DNA of 64,000 nucleotides from Agapanthus africanus (Eukaryota > Streptophyta > Magnoliopsida > Asparagales > Amaryllidaceae), in NCBI GenBank assembly GCA_030015575.1, contig CM057338.1:778981864-779045863 (forward strand), in the 5' to 3' direction. Below are positions 37,802-50,920 of this stretch, piece by piece. Position 1 is the stretch's first letter, and the number at the start of each line of letters is the position of its first letter. A model generated the notes under the pieces. That model did not search any database. It had not been told where the DNA came from and worked only from the letters and a program-made list of their open reading frames with translations. The translations under genes were made by a program, and so were the position numbers.

Positions 37802-38464
37802 ATCTTCTACCCTTAAAGAAATTCGTTCCACGAATTTACATTTAAACCCCTTAATTCTTAAAACATTTCAATAAAAAGTCCAAGTTGTCGGGGCTCCGAA
37901 GTCATCAATACATAAAACGTATCATAGCGCAATACATGCGCATGAGTACTGAGCAGATAACTGAAAATCAAATCTCCGTCATGCATCCCGCAATCATTGG
38001 AGTCATGTAAAGACATAAAGGTCAAATCCAAAACAAAACCAATATGATATAAATCAAAACTATACAGGTAGACCTCAAATCTATACATGTAAATATCTAA
38101 AAGAAATGCATGCCAAAACTTTTTAAATCGCTGTGCGATGCACATATCACTGCACAGTGGCGGACGACTACTGTAAGAAAATAACCATACATGTATATAT
38201 CTTTAGTTTTATATGTACGTTCCGCATTTTTTGAAAACAATTTAGAAGGGCTTCTTTGTTTTAAACGTTTTGTGTCATATCAGACACGTAGGTAAATACT
38301 GAGACTATAGCTCTTCTTTGGAAATCCCTTCGATATCTATCAATGCATGCAAAATGTAGCCAGGTACTGTCCTCTGACCAGTCCTGCTCAGCTACCATAT
38401 CAAATAGCAAATATCATAAAACTTACTGCTCAACAAGAATAAATCCCAAAATGTATATAAGAAT

Positions 38465-38960
38465 ACCCTGTGCGTCTGGTGCGCACGGAAATCAAATTCC
38501 ATATATGTGCTATACATGTGCACAGAAACAACATCTAGGTGCAACGGGAGTGCACGAAACATCTGCCAAGGGCAACGGGCGTGCCTGACAGCAACATCAG
38601 GTGCATCTGACATGTACGAAAAATCTCGATTTAGCGCATCTGGTGTGCACCAAAATCGTATCTTAAAACATGCGCTCAACACGCGCGAAAATCTAATCAG
38701 GTGCATCCGTCATGAACAAATAAAATCTAAATCATGCGCATTCAACATGCACGAAATCACGAAATCCAATATCAAGCGTCGAACATGCGCAAGGTCCAAA
38801 TCAAATGCACGGAGTGTAAGGAATCAACATCAATATCAGAATCAAAATCCATGGTATGCAATACGGCTCAATCAAACCAGGTATACTGCGGTATATAAGC
38901 TCACAACCATGTGCATCCGCGTGCACAAATCAAATCAAAACACTAAAAGTGCATGAAAAC
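38465..38960 (-). repeat. Array of GTGCA-armed mini-hairpins, LARD-B
   Basis: Irregular units with facing GTGCAT/ATGCAC-type arms match the LARD-A array in order and spacing. Several units are recognisably orthologous (for example the CTGGTGTGCACC unit near 38640). Confidence 0.75.
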
Positions 38961-39611
38961 TATGCTGGAAGCATAAATCAAATCACAGCCATAAAATAAG
39001 CATGAAATCACAATTAATACCTCAAGCGTAATAACTATGCACAAAATATGAATACCCAGTAGGTGCAACCATGGTGCATGAAAACAAATATCATGAAACT
39101 CAGTCATCAAGACTAAATCATGCGAATAGGTCGCCCAAAATACCGAAATCCAAGGTGACGAATATGTGATAATCGAATCACCAAATCATAAATCATAAAT
39201 ACCGCCGTCGATATATCCTCCCTCAAGGTCGAGAAGGTGTCGGTGCATCCAATACTAGCAGAGCAAGATATCTAGTTGCCTCCTGTTCATGACCTGTCGT
39301 CTGGTGCTTTTAGGCTCTTGTCTCTCACTGTGCATTGCTAGATATATAGGTCCTCGGCTCAACGGCCCAATATTGAATGACGACGGAAACAGTCCCGCTC
39401 TGGCACATCCTCTACAGCTCTCTGGCCAACTATCTCGTCGACGATGCCGAACTCTGGCCTGCTAGGTGTGCGCAATATGATCGCTCCTGGTTCTAAGTCT
39501 TCTCGTATAGTATTCCGGAAAGGTCCTGCCGAGGTCTTTCTCAAATCTCGCTTCTGCCGAATTGCCCGGAAATTACCACCCTTACTATATCTGTTTCTTG
39601 TTCCGGAACGG

Positions 39612-40037
39612 CTACATACTCATCGCGACTCCTTCTGGAAGATATATCCATATACAACGCCTCTGCATGCGTATCGCATCTTTGATTTTAGCGGGGTGGA
39701 ACGTTATCTCGTCGAAATCTCGTGCGAACTTTTTACTCCACTCTATCCCAATGTTGACTGTTTCGGACTCGTCTTCTCGTGGCTGCATGGACTGCGCTCC
39801 AACGGCTATACTCGTATCTGAAGTCTTCCAAGAAATGTATCCCATCACATGATATCCGAAAGATGTCGAACCATCCGATCGACTCGTCAAAACCTCATAA
39901 TCCCCCAAGAGATCAACATCTTGGGTACAGTTTAATAATATCGAGTACATGCCACAACATCTAAGGACCAATCGTAGAAGGGCAAACCCAAGCCTCACAG
40001 ATGGCACCGCTAAACTGCCGCAAACACTAAGGTTCAA
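39612..40037 (-). other. Relic reading frame in LARD-B interior
   Basis: An open minus-strand stretch of 141 residues includes segments such as TSFGYHVMGYISW and IYLPEGVAMSM. Related residues can be read on the minus strand of LARD-A (about 18640-19000) and LARD-C (61355-61576), so the similarity is at protein level over more than DNA scraps. It may be what remains of a gag-like coding region. I cannot assign it to a known domain. It is a fossil with breaks in the other copies. Confidence 0.4.
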
Positions 40038-40994
40038 AGGCGTTCCATGGTCATTACGTCGAGTTAGGGTTTCATTCTTCTAGAGGGTCCGTAGAGTTAC
40101 TTGCATGTTTTCTTCAAACCATTTAAACTTGGAAAATGGGTTACTGACATTCGATCGTCTCTATCGACTCCCAACGTATACGTGTGAAGTCTCCTCAAGC
40201 TGGAATCAATCGACCTGATGACCTCGTATCGGGGTAAGCGAACGAACCACATGTCCTAGTCATTCATCCTTGGGTGACTAGCGACTATCTATCATATCTC
40301 TGAGTATAACTCGTTCTGCAATAGCTCCAACATCTGGGGCGATATCTCGTCATTAGCAGCAGCAACTGGCTCATTCGTCTGCACGCTAAACAGTGCCTCG
40401 ATCATCATGAATATTCGATACATCAATGGTCATCATACTCTGGCTGGCCTCTATCAGTGGCTCAATCCTCTGGTGCCGATCAGCACATCCGGAAAATCAC
40501 GTAAAAGCGATCTGTCAAACGCTCATGGCGCAAAAACGCAACAAAACGAAGCCTCTATGCAATCGTACGTCTCTAGGATCACGCCCTGGTCAGTCCTCTT
40601 TCGTGACGAGCTCAAGCTGACGCAACTCTAGCTGTAGCTCTCTCTATGCCCGTGTAATCGTGGCAGCAAAATCATAACCAGTACCGATGATGATAGATCA
40701 TAGGAATGAATATAATACTGTGCAAGGAAATATACATCCTAAGCTTTCTTAGGCGGAGTAGCGAATCGTAAATATGCCGCGGAACATACGTACGGTACGT
40801 CACTTTACTCAAGCTACCTACTCCATCAACCAAGGGTCATCCTACGCGACGAAAGTTCGGGTATAATACCCCCTCGACTAAGTCTAAGTTCGGTAAGGTC
40901 AAGCCTAAGTTCCGTATATATATAGACGCTCTAGGCTCCACATAGTCAAACTTAGACTCGAACCAAGGTAAACCTAGCGCTCTGATATCAACTT

Positions 40995-43900
40995 TGTCAT
41001 GACCCGAAATAGCACGTGACTGGCACTTGAATCATATGAAGTCTATAGGACCCCATCTTATTCAAGTAAGCCAAAAGCTCAGAAATCTAAAACCATTTTA
41101 TGGAGTAAATAAGGAAAAGTAGTTTTTAACAAGGGAGAAAACATATTTTAAAAGCAAGGTTTTTAAATAAGTAAGATGAATAGGAATTTTTAAAATCTAT
41201 AGTCTTTTCTGAAAATTTCGGCAGAGTTTCCTTTGTAAATACTGGCCCCAAACGGGGTACAACATGAATAATATATATGCAGTGATAAAAGGCATCCCCA
41301 AGCGGGAGCTAGCTCTTCGTCAATCGACGGTCACAACCACGCAAGCAGTATAATATACAACGCCGAAAGGCGATGATCAAAACTCAAAAAGGAACTCAAA
41401 ATCAACATGAAAACCATAATACTACAACGCGCGACTCTATGGTAGAAATAATACACAACTGGTTTTCTAAGTCTGAAACAATATACAAGTTTGGTTGATG
41501 GAGATTCTAGATACAATAATGAAAATAATATATAAGAGTGGGTACGATACAAATGTCCCATCTACCAATGCAAAACACCTGAATGCGACTGTGTGCCAGC
41601 GAAGCCGCTACTGATCCAAGCGGTCAACCTGCAAGAACTGTGGCACAACGGGGGTGAGTTGCCAACTCGTGAGTAGAAAAATATCAACAGATAGAAACCG
41701 AATAAATAACGACTCCTAGGTCAACTGTATCATAAAGGTAATACTATGATATCTAGGGTGATTGGGTCTGTATATGTGCCAACAAGGTAGTCAATACCTA
41801 TATACATGCGGATAACATCCAACAGTAATAATCAAGGTTTGTATGCACGTAAACATCATAAAAGAGTGTGCATGAAAGTATGAGGATATATATCAACGGT
41901 GTCCCTCACAACACATCAGAATCATAGAGCCTGAGTGCCTAGCATCGACACTGGAAAACATCATGAAAACCGTGCCCATCATCGGCACGTAAATCCTCAT
42001 TTATCTCAGGGGCCGTATCCTCAGATCGGCCCTCAGGCGCCGCACACCCTGGTCGGCCCTCATATCCATCTCGCTACTCCGGTCGGTATCCTTCGGATAA
42101 CCGCCGAGTCCAAATACTATCACCGGTAGGTAGTGCTCCCCTCTCAGGCTCACCGTCCAATATATACGAGTCTTCTTGACCCGGGGTACCTCACTGGGTC
42201 CACCATGTACCCGCAGACGGTGCCTAACGCTCATCGAATCGGGTTTCACATGCCACTCTCAGAACCGAGAAAACACATGGTGGACGCACTGAAATATAAT
42301 ATCAAAAGAAACCGGGTTTTTAAAACAATACATACTTTCTTTTAAAATTACCACGGTTCTCAAATCCAGAAATACCATGAAAACAGCATATCTCAATGCG
42401 TAAAATCATAAAGAATGATGTATGTGACATATGATGTAAATGTAAGCATAACTGTATATCATGCAACATGGAACAGTGATATATCATATTAAGGGAAAAT
42501 CGCTTCTTTAAATAATTCCAGTTTTAAAATATGTCTTGCGGTTCCCAATATATCCAGGTCAAATGTAATATCGTATAAAAGTGCACAGGTAACTATAGCA
42601 AGTAAATTATGCAAAGAGTCATATCATGATTCAGCAATCCTACTGTGTAGTGACATGGCAATTATCGATGATGAAGTGTGTGAGCCGGCAAATCTATGTA
42701 TGTGTAACATACGCATCATCGATAATGGTGTAAGTGTACTAGCACAAGTATATGCGATGCAATAAGTATAACATGAATGCAGCACAAGGTAAAACATCAG
42801 CTATATACGTAACTATCATATTCGTCTTATATTCTTTCATCGCATTTATATTTCACATCAAGTCGAGTTTACCTAAACATTCTATCTCTACTATAAGTAT
42901 AGGTATCTAATCTAACATACACACCCGAACCATACAATCAGACTTTAAAAGAAGCGAATCGTAGTTTTGAAAATAGGGGTTACGGTGTTTTAAGGAAAAC
43001 ATATCATTTGAAAATCCGTAACATCCCTCGACTGTATATATATAAAATATATATGATTCTTTGGTTTAGAAAAGGGTATGGTTCGGATGACGCCTCTACA
43101 TTGACAATCTAGTCCTACAGTACCCTAAACGGCAATATCGACAAAGCTCGTCCTCGAATTCCGTCATCATATAATAGCCGTAACATATCACTTCTAACTA
43201 TCCTCTAGTTTCTAATATGGTTTCATAGCTATCCTCATTGTAACCCTAGTTTTCTAATCTAGGTTTCCTAACCATATTCTATAATCGGTTTTCCATCAAT
43301 ACATTGCGGGGGTGCTATACGCCATCCACCCGTCTTCCCCCGTAGATATAATCTACTCACATTGATCTTGCTTGCCGATGTCGATATCGCCATCATCTTT
43401 TTCATCGTCTCGGATCGTCGTGGGGGTACCTATATGTCACAGGCATCGTATCGCATTAAAAACCAAATCGGAGACGAAACGACACACGAAAACCAAAACG
43501 ACACGCTTAAAAGCCTATAGGTTAGAACCTATCGCTTCGCATGCAAAACACGACCAATCTTCCCTAGTCGTTGATGTACAAACATCCAACAACTAAACGC
43601 AAATCCAAATATCAAAACTTATCATTTAAAATACGGAAAACATGTCCAAAAAGCATACCAAAGTGCTTCCATATTTTGACTCAGGCCACAACAAAGTAAG
43701 CAAACAGCTCTAGGGTGATATATAGGGTATATACGACCTACTGAAGCAATCTGGGCACCTACCCTCACCAAGTGGCCGAGCTCCTTAAAGGCCAATTCCA
43801 GCCAGGCCGGCCCTGTGTGCTCCTCTGTGGTTCGTCTTGCTACAGGGGGTTCTTAGGGTCTCAATTTGGTCTCTGGACTTGTTTATTTTTCCAGTAAATA

Positions 43901-44846
43901 TCCCAGTTCATTCCAGATTTCCCTGCACACTTTAAGTCGTCACAAACCAACATGGAAGTTCCGTAATTCCGTATTTTTGGGTTTCAGGTTTGGTTAGGTC
44001 AGGATTTTAGACAATAGGGGGTCTAATGGTCATCTCTAAAGCCCAATTGCACAACCACAACTCAAATTAACCCTAAGCCTCTCTAGAAAACTCCAAATGT
44101 CGCAAAACTTCGCCAAATCGAAAACAAACTTGAAAAGAGGCTAAACAACTGTAACACTACACTATTTGTGAAAGGATATACCTTATTTAGCACCCATGAA
44201 TCCTCCACAGCACCAAAAGCAAATTTTTCTTTGTCCAAAAGGTAGCTAGAGGGCATGTGCATGTTTTTAATGAAAAAGGACTTGAGTTTTGAAGTGTTTT
44301 TCATGGAGTTTTAGGGGTTGATGATGGAGGAGGAGGAAGGGGCAGCAGTAGCAGCAGCACAAGGGGGGAGGGAGAGGAAATGAGTGTAGGAGATGATGAG
44401 GGAATGACCAAGTCCAAGTTAGCATAAACCCTCACCTTTCTCTCTCTCACCCATACCTATTTCTTTATTCTTTCTTTTTCTTTTCTAATTTCCTTCTCTC
44501 TTCAATAGTAAACCCAAAACAATAAATGAATAAAGAAAAGAAAACTATGTAGGAAATGTCATACAAGTGTAAAAATGATATGTTGTACGTTTTGCACAAA
44601 ACCCGCTTAAAGCCCGATTAGCGATTTTAATCGCGATTAGCACTAAATTAGTGTCAAACTAATCATAAAAACTTAAAATTTGCATAATTCACTTAAAACA
44701 ACCTCTTTTAATAATTTCTAAAATTTTCAATAATTTTCAAAAAAATTTCGGTATTTAAATATACCGCCCTATTAAAATAATCAATATTTTATTATTAACT
44801 TATAAAAATTCACAAAAATAAAATTTTATTTTTTTGAAATGTTACA
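40995..44846 (-). repeat. LARD-B 5' LTR (3852 bp)
   Basis: This uninterrupted copy has the hairpin at 42661-42726 (13-bp arms, inner GTATGT/ACATAC stem), the conserved segment at about 42080-42250, and the empty site for the solo LTR near 43515. It differs from the left LTR by scattered substitutions and small indels. Confidence 0.9.
42661..42726. other. Conserved LTR hairpin, LARD-B right copy
   Basis: The arms ATTATCGATGATG and CATCATCGATAAT are perfect over 13 bp. The inner stem GTATGT/ACATAC is intact here. Confidence 0.88.
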
Positions 44847-44851
44847 CATTT

Positions 44852-45191
44852 CTCTTTAAATTATAACCATGCATGATAAATGAGAAAATACGTGTTAAAA
44901 ATGTAACAAATGTAAAATAACATGGTGCATGTTTTGCACAAAACAAGCTTAATGCGCGATTAGCGATATTTAATCGCGATTAGCTTTAAAATAGTGTATA
45001 ATGAATCATAAAATTTCATAATTTTCTTAAATCCAATAAAACACCCTCTTTTTAGTAATTTCTATAATTTTCCAAATTTTTTCCTAATTTATCGGTATTT
45101 AATTATACCGCAATATTAAAATATTCAATATATTTATTACTTAATTATAAAAATTCGCAAAAATAATATTTTATTTTTCTAAAATATTACA
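44852..45191 (-). repeat. LARD-C 3' LTR, end part
   Basis: After LARD-B the left LTR of LARD-C continues and ends ...ATATTACA at 45191. It resembles the last 330 bp of the LARD-B LTR (for example the GCGATTAGCGAT...TTTAATCGCG region). Confidence 0.8.
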
Positions 45192-45996
45192 ATCTTCCCC
45201 CCTTAAAGAAATTCGATCCCCGAATTTAAATTTAAACCCCTCAAATACTAAAACATTTCAGTAAAAAGTTCAAGTCGTCGGGGCTCCGAAATCATCAATA
45301 CATAAGACGCATCATAGCGCAATGCATGCGCATGAACAATGAGCAGATAACTCAAAAAAATAAAACTCCATCAAGCATCCCGCAATCATCAGAGTCATGG
45401 TGAAGACACAAATGTCAAATCCAAAACGAAACCAATATGATATACATCAAAACTATACATATAAACATCAAATCTATACAAGTAAACATCTGAAGGAAAT
45501 GCATGCCAAACCTTTCATGTTGATGTACGATGCGCGTATCGCGGCACAGTGGCGGACGTCTATTATAAGGAAATAACTATATATATACTTATCCTTTGTT
45601 TAATATGTGCGTCCCACCGCTTTTGAAAATAATTTATAAGGGTTTCCTTGTTTTAAATGTTTCGTATCATATCAGACACATAGGTAAATACTGAGACTAT
45701 AGCTCCCTTTTTAGAAATCTCTTCGATAATTATCAATACATGCATAATATATTCAGGTACTTTCCTCGGACTAGTCCTGCTCAGCTACTATATTAAATAG
45801 TGCTCAAGGGAAATCAATCCCAAAATGAGCATATGAATGCTATGTGCGTCTGGTGCGCACGGAAAAAGAAACCCATGAATGTGCCATACATGTGCACAGA
45901 AACAGCATCGAAGTGCATCGGGTGTGCACGAAATACCTGTCAAAGGAAACGGGTATGCCTGACAATAAATATTAGGTGCATCTGATATACACGAAG
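45192..45996 (-). mobile_element. LARD-C interior, PPT-side part
   Basis: It starts with the PPT (minus strand AAGGGGGGAAGAT) and runs into the beginning of the GTGCA-hairpin array, where Copia-D is inserted. It matches LARD-A from 16964 to about 17765. No coding signal is visible. Confidence 0.85.
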
Positions 45997-47838
45997 TGTT
46001 AGTTATATATATGCCCTAGAGGCCATTGTTGTATATATGATGTATATTATAGTGGATGCTTGGATATATATAAGAGGACTTTCTTGCTCGACATTATAGT
46101 ATGCTATTTGGTTTCACTTTGTCTTAACATGTTGACATGTATTAGTTTACTGTCTTGCTCTCACGTGTTGATAAAGCCCTTAGGATATGTACTTGACTAC
46201 TGGGACTATGATGAGATCATACTACTGGCGCCACGGTAGTCTATGAGTACATCCTATAATTTTTCCTAGTCGAGGGTGTATTGAGACAGGGCGTCGATAC
46301 ACCAGAGTAGACTAGCGTATACGAATCTTGACCCATATGATAGGCGATGGATGTTCCCATATCCATCGGTGTTTGACATCAAATATGGTGTACGGGTGCT
46401 CAGTGGAGACTGGGTACACTGGATGGACTCGCCGAGAACTCTCCAGATGGTATTATACCTCACGTCAGATGGCAGTTTTCTGGTGACACTGGTACAGGGT
46501 AGTCTGTAGACCCGAGATCGTCATAGAGTCTTGTGTGATTCCTACTGTGCTTTGATTTTCACCTTACCACATCCAAGAGGGCATGCAAAACGGTGTCTTT
46601 TGGGTACAGTCCCGAATCATATGGAGGCAATAAGCGATAGGAGGGGTTTCGTCTCTCCCGGTATAGGGAGTTGATGTTGTGCTGTGTTCGATTAGCTATA
46701 ACTGGAAGTCCCCGGCCAGGGCTGATATAGAGTGCTGCTGGTAAGTGTTATCAATAGTGTCTCGACCTGTTATGAGCCTCACATCCACAAGACTTATCAG
46801 TTACTGGGGTCGGACGTTTACCACCCCTAGACTGGATATGCAACATATCAGACGAAGAGACCGGACTGTACGGGAGTGTTACTGATTGGATTCACATGAG
46901 AATGTACAGGCTTGCTTGTTGATCTTCTGATCGCTCAATACCTGGGTGGATGTTGCATTTAGCTGACCGCTTGTAGCTTGTGGGTGTTTGATATGATCAT
47001 CACCTACTACCGGCGTATTGACGATTCTTTAGAGTCCTACGCAGAGGTTTCTTGACTCAGGCAAAACGGAGTAGGAGCACATATGTGATATGTGCAGGAC
47101 CGAGAATAATACGATATGAGATACCGTATTCTATTCTCGCGATATTATCATATCGGCCGGGTATATGTGATATAGCCGGGTCATCGGATCAAGTGTTGAT
47201 TCGATGAACTGATACAAATAATATTAGTCGGTTATTTGAGAAATAGCCGGATTGTCGGATCAAGTGTTGATTCGATAATTTAATATATAATTATATATAT
47301 GATATATTACATTACATTATCTAATATTGGCTCGCTTTATTGATTCATTTTCTCACCAGATAATACGTCGATATATATGCGATATATGTTAATTGTATTA
47401 TTTTCTTTTGTTACAAAAATATATTATACATATGATATATAATATTGTAACAAATTATGATTACTAATGCAACATGATTAGTGGAGATTAAACATGGTTA
47501 GGGTTTGATTTGGGTTAGACTTTTCTTGATACTTCTAGAAGCTTTTGTTTTGTTTTAAGCTAAGATATTATGTGTTGATATTTGTGGAGATATTTCCTAA
47601 CCCAACCCAAACCCTTTACCCTAGTTAAATCTCTACAATGGTTAGCCCTTTCAATATTAACTATGGGTTGCATTTGTAATAAGAATAACAATTCATTATT
47701 CGTCACAAAAGACTTCATCTTCTTCTTCCTCCTTGAAAACCTTACTAGCTTTTGATTTTGTGATGAGTGTGTGTGAGAAATTGATAATAAAAGAGAGCAT
47801 AATTCCTACTTCATCATCCTCATCCAATCTAGCCAATT
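45997..47838 (+). repeat. Copia-D 5' LTR, first part
   Basis: It starts TGTTAGTTATATATATGCCC, an Angela/BARE-like LTR start. It contains a doubled unit with hairpins such as ATCAAGTGTTGAT (about 47150-47285) and, before it, a longer inverted repeat with GAGAATA/TATTCTC arms (about 47100-47140). It is interrupted by solo LTR E after the CAATT duplication (47834-47838). Confidence 0.9.
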
Positions 47839-48313
47839 TGTAACATTTCAAAAAAATAAAATATTATTTTTGGGAATTTTCATAATTTAATATTAATTTT
47901 TAATGAATATTTTAATAGTCGGTATAATTAAATACCGATAAATGGGGAAAATTTTAGGAAAAACTTATGGAAATTCTAAAATAGGTTATTTTGTGGAAAT
48001 ATGCCATTTTACCATTTTTATGATGAATTATATGCTATGTTGGTGTTAATCGCGATTAAAAATCGCTAATTGGTTTTTTGGTTTTTTGTGCAAAAATGTT
48101 GCACATAACATTTTCTACACTTGTTTCATGTTTTGGACTCATGTTAAGCCTAGGGTTGAACCATGTTAGATGACCATGGTGGGTTGAACCATTTGGTTAG
48201 GTTAATTAGTTTTAACCTAAGGGATTTGGCCTTGTCTAAGGGTGATTAGGGTTAGTTGACCTTGTGTAGGGAGAGAGTGAGCAATGATGGCTTGTAGGTG
48301 CTAACATGTTGCA

Positions 48314-48340
48314 AGAGAGAGAGAGAGAGAGAGAGAGAGA
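48314..48340. repeat. (GA)n microsatellite
   Basis: About 13 AG dinucleotides in a row lie within solo LTR E. It is not seen at the matching place in LARD-A or LARD-B. Confidence 0.9.
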
Positions 48341-48420
48341 CATGGCTAGGGTGTGCCATGATCCATCTCCTTCTTCATTATCCTTTGTGCTTTTTCATAC
48401 TACCTCTCACTCTCACACAT

Positions 48421-49005
48421 CATACCACTTCAAAACAACTTCAGCCAACATCAGCAGCTGAAACCTTGCTTCAGCCAACCCTACACAGCCACAAAACAGC
48501 CCCCTACATCTGCAGCTACATCAGCCACCCAATTGACATCAGCACACACCAGCCCCTAACACCTTAGCCCAATACCTACCCACTCACATCAGGAGCTACA
48601 TCAACCCCCAATATCAACACTTCAGCCCCCTATCAAACAGCAGCCGCAGAACAGCCCCCCTACAACAGCCCAACACTTCAGCCACAAGAAAATAGATTGC
48701 AAGCAGCAGATGCAGCATCAGCATTGCTGTGAAAACAGCCACAGCAACAACAACTCCATTCAAAAACCACACCACACCCCCATCATACTTCAACCTCACC
48801 ACAAACCAACACACCAACAACACCATACCACAACTTCAGCAACACCAACACCCCAATAAAAACAACAGCAGCAGTAGCTGCTGCAAAAGAGAAGAAGAAA
48901 ACAGATTACAAGCAGCAGCTGCAGCCAAAGCAATAGCAACAACAACCCACTTCAGAAGCAAGAGCCCTTCCTCCTTCTTCCTTCTTCCCTTCTCCTTCAT
49001 CCTAG
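48421..49005 (+). repeat. CAG/ACA-rich low-complexity tract ending in a CTTCC-rich stretch
   Basis: This interrupted CAGC, ACAACA and CCAACA-rich stretch is followed by a TTCCTCC/CTTCTTCC stretch (about 48966-49000). The LARD-B LTRs have a short GGAGGAGGAAGG-GCAGCAG counterpart on the opposite strand. The open frame it creates (48729-49016, rich in T, N, Q and A) reflects base composition, not a gene. Confidence 0.75.
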
Positions 49006-50920
49006 AACTCTCTTGAGGTATAATCTCACAACCCAATTCCTATCTTGCAAGTTATAGTTGTCTAGCAGAAATTTAGTATTATATTGAAGATTAGTGCTAG
49101 TTTAGGAGAATTTGAGTGAGACTTGACCAAGTGTTGGTTTTGATTGTTCGTATAGCCTTACTAGGTGTTGTTAAGACCAGTTTAACCAAGATTTGTTCCA
49201 AATTTCACCAAAATACCAGATTTGTTATACTTGGCGTAATTTAGCGATTTTGTCGACTTTTGGACCTTTCTGGAAACTGCTATCACCCGGGACCTCCTAA
49301 AATAAAATTGACTTGGTAGTAGGCTGTGCAGGCACCCTGGAACCATCCCACAAAACCCTAGCCCCCACCTTAAATTCCTGGCTGCAGTATTATTCCCTCT
49401 GGCCGCAATTTGCGGCCAGAGCAGTAGGGAACCCCCTCGTTTTGCGTGCACAGCCCTATTTCATGTAAACTTGACCCCTGGTATTTCTAGTTTTGACTGA
49501 TTCCAGTTAGGATAGAATCTGGGTTGATTTTCGTGAGTTGGCGTATGATTTAAGACTTGTTTTTGTATGGGTTTTTGGTATTCGATGATTCGTTCTGTCA
49601 GGTGGCGTTTGGACGTCAACGACAGTGGATATTGGCTGCGTTTACACACGAGGCCACAGGTTTTTACCTATGGGCGTAGCGTACACCATTTTGGCTTCCG
49701 ACATGGTTTTCATGTGTTTTAGCGTGTGATATTCCTGTAGGTACCCCACGTGGCGCCGAGGCGTTGGAGATGCAGATAGCGACATCAGCACCGGAACACA
49801 TAAACAAGGTGAGTAGATTTATATCTATGGGAAGAAGTCGGGTGGATGGCGTATAGCACCCCCGCAGTCCGTGGTGATGTATACGGATGCGTATACACAC
49901 CTATAATTATTATATGTTGTTTGGGAGATTATTGATGTTTAGGTTGGATAATTGGGGGACTTGGATGATTTAGTGTCGCGAACCCTAGGTAGTGGGTGCA
50001 CTACACATACATATACACACATACATACTTGCATACATCCTTATCCATATTGTGCTTATGGGATTCTATATAGATATGTGTTCACATAGGTATGGGACTA
50101 CGTGTTCACATACAGACTTGAGGATGAGACATGGGATTGAGATGAGTCGATGATATTTGATCCAAGATTATGATATCGGTGATATGGTAAAATTCGTATT
50201 TGGGATACGTCTTGATGCTTTAGCGGATTTTGGGATGATGATGCCATAGGAATAGTGACATATATATGTAGTTGATCGACATGTGATTATGATACGAGCT
50301 AGGTATGATATGATATGATATGGCAAGATATTTATGATAGGCCGCCTTGGGCGTTGTTTACTCCTTGTGGGGATATGTGATGATGATATCGATTTATACT
50401 AGACTGTCGATCAGTAGTCAGATCTTGATTTTAGTGATGATGTTAGCATTGTACTAGACATAGGTCAGTACCCAGATTATGATATTTGATAAAGAGAATA
50501 CCAGATGAATGATTTGACGAATGTGATATTGACCCATACCAAGATTGGGGATGCCGTACGACGGATTTACGTACGAGCTATAAATTGATGTTTGATCCGC
50601 ACTCTTGATTTGGGAATAACTGATTATAGAGATATGGTATCGGATGTGATATTATCGAGGCGGGATCACCGACTATATATATATATATGTATATTTATGT
50701 ATCGACTCAGAGGTTAGGCGGTTTACCTTACCAGCAGTTAACCTATTAGCTCAGCCTTTAGTTGGCGTAGCTGTATGACTCTTATGACATTAGATGCAGT
50801 TTAGCTATCTTTGTGTTTAGCATTCAGATCCCACACATTATTATTGTTGTTACTCTGCATCGCATACTTATCGTGATTCATATCCCATTATTGATATCAT
50901 GCTGTTAGGACACCAGCACC

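Larger units (their letters stand above)
37802..40994 (-). mobile_element. LARD-B interior (3.2 kb, no gag-pol)
   Basis: It starts next to a PPT-like tract (minus strand AAGGGTAGAAGAT). It carries the GTGCA-hairpin array (about 38465-38960), a relic frame on the minus strand (39612-40037, 141 residues) with counterparts in LARD-A and LARD-C, and the conserved PBS-proximal region. The tRNA-iMet-type PBS is at 40979-40990 and has one difference from the usual sequence. Repeats near 40850-40980 (AGTCTAAGTTC/GGTCAAGCCTAAGTTCC) are shared with LARD-C at about 62540-62640 but are not seen in LARD-A. Confidence 0.85.
31707..44846 (-). mobile_element. LARD-B: complete LARD with a nested solo Copia LTR
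   Basis: This minus-strand LARD is inserted in the left LTR of LARD-C. The ends are TGTCACGACCC and ATGTTACA. The flanking 5-mers CTTTT (31702-31706) and CATTT (44847-44851) look like a target-site duplication with one mismatch. The left LTR is 31707-37801 (about 3.87 kb without the nested insertion), the interior is 37802-40994 (3.2 kb) and the right LTR is 40995-44846 (3852 bp). The two LTRs differ by about 3% by eye, so it is older than LARD-A. It is a subfamily distinct from LARD-A, with the same layout and no gag-pol. Confidence 0.88.

Noticed and set aside
48729-49016. A 95-residue frame rich in T, N, Q and A
   Set aside because: It is a by-product of the CAG/ACA-rich stretch in solo LTR E and has no domain or homologue in sister LTRs.
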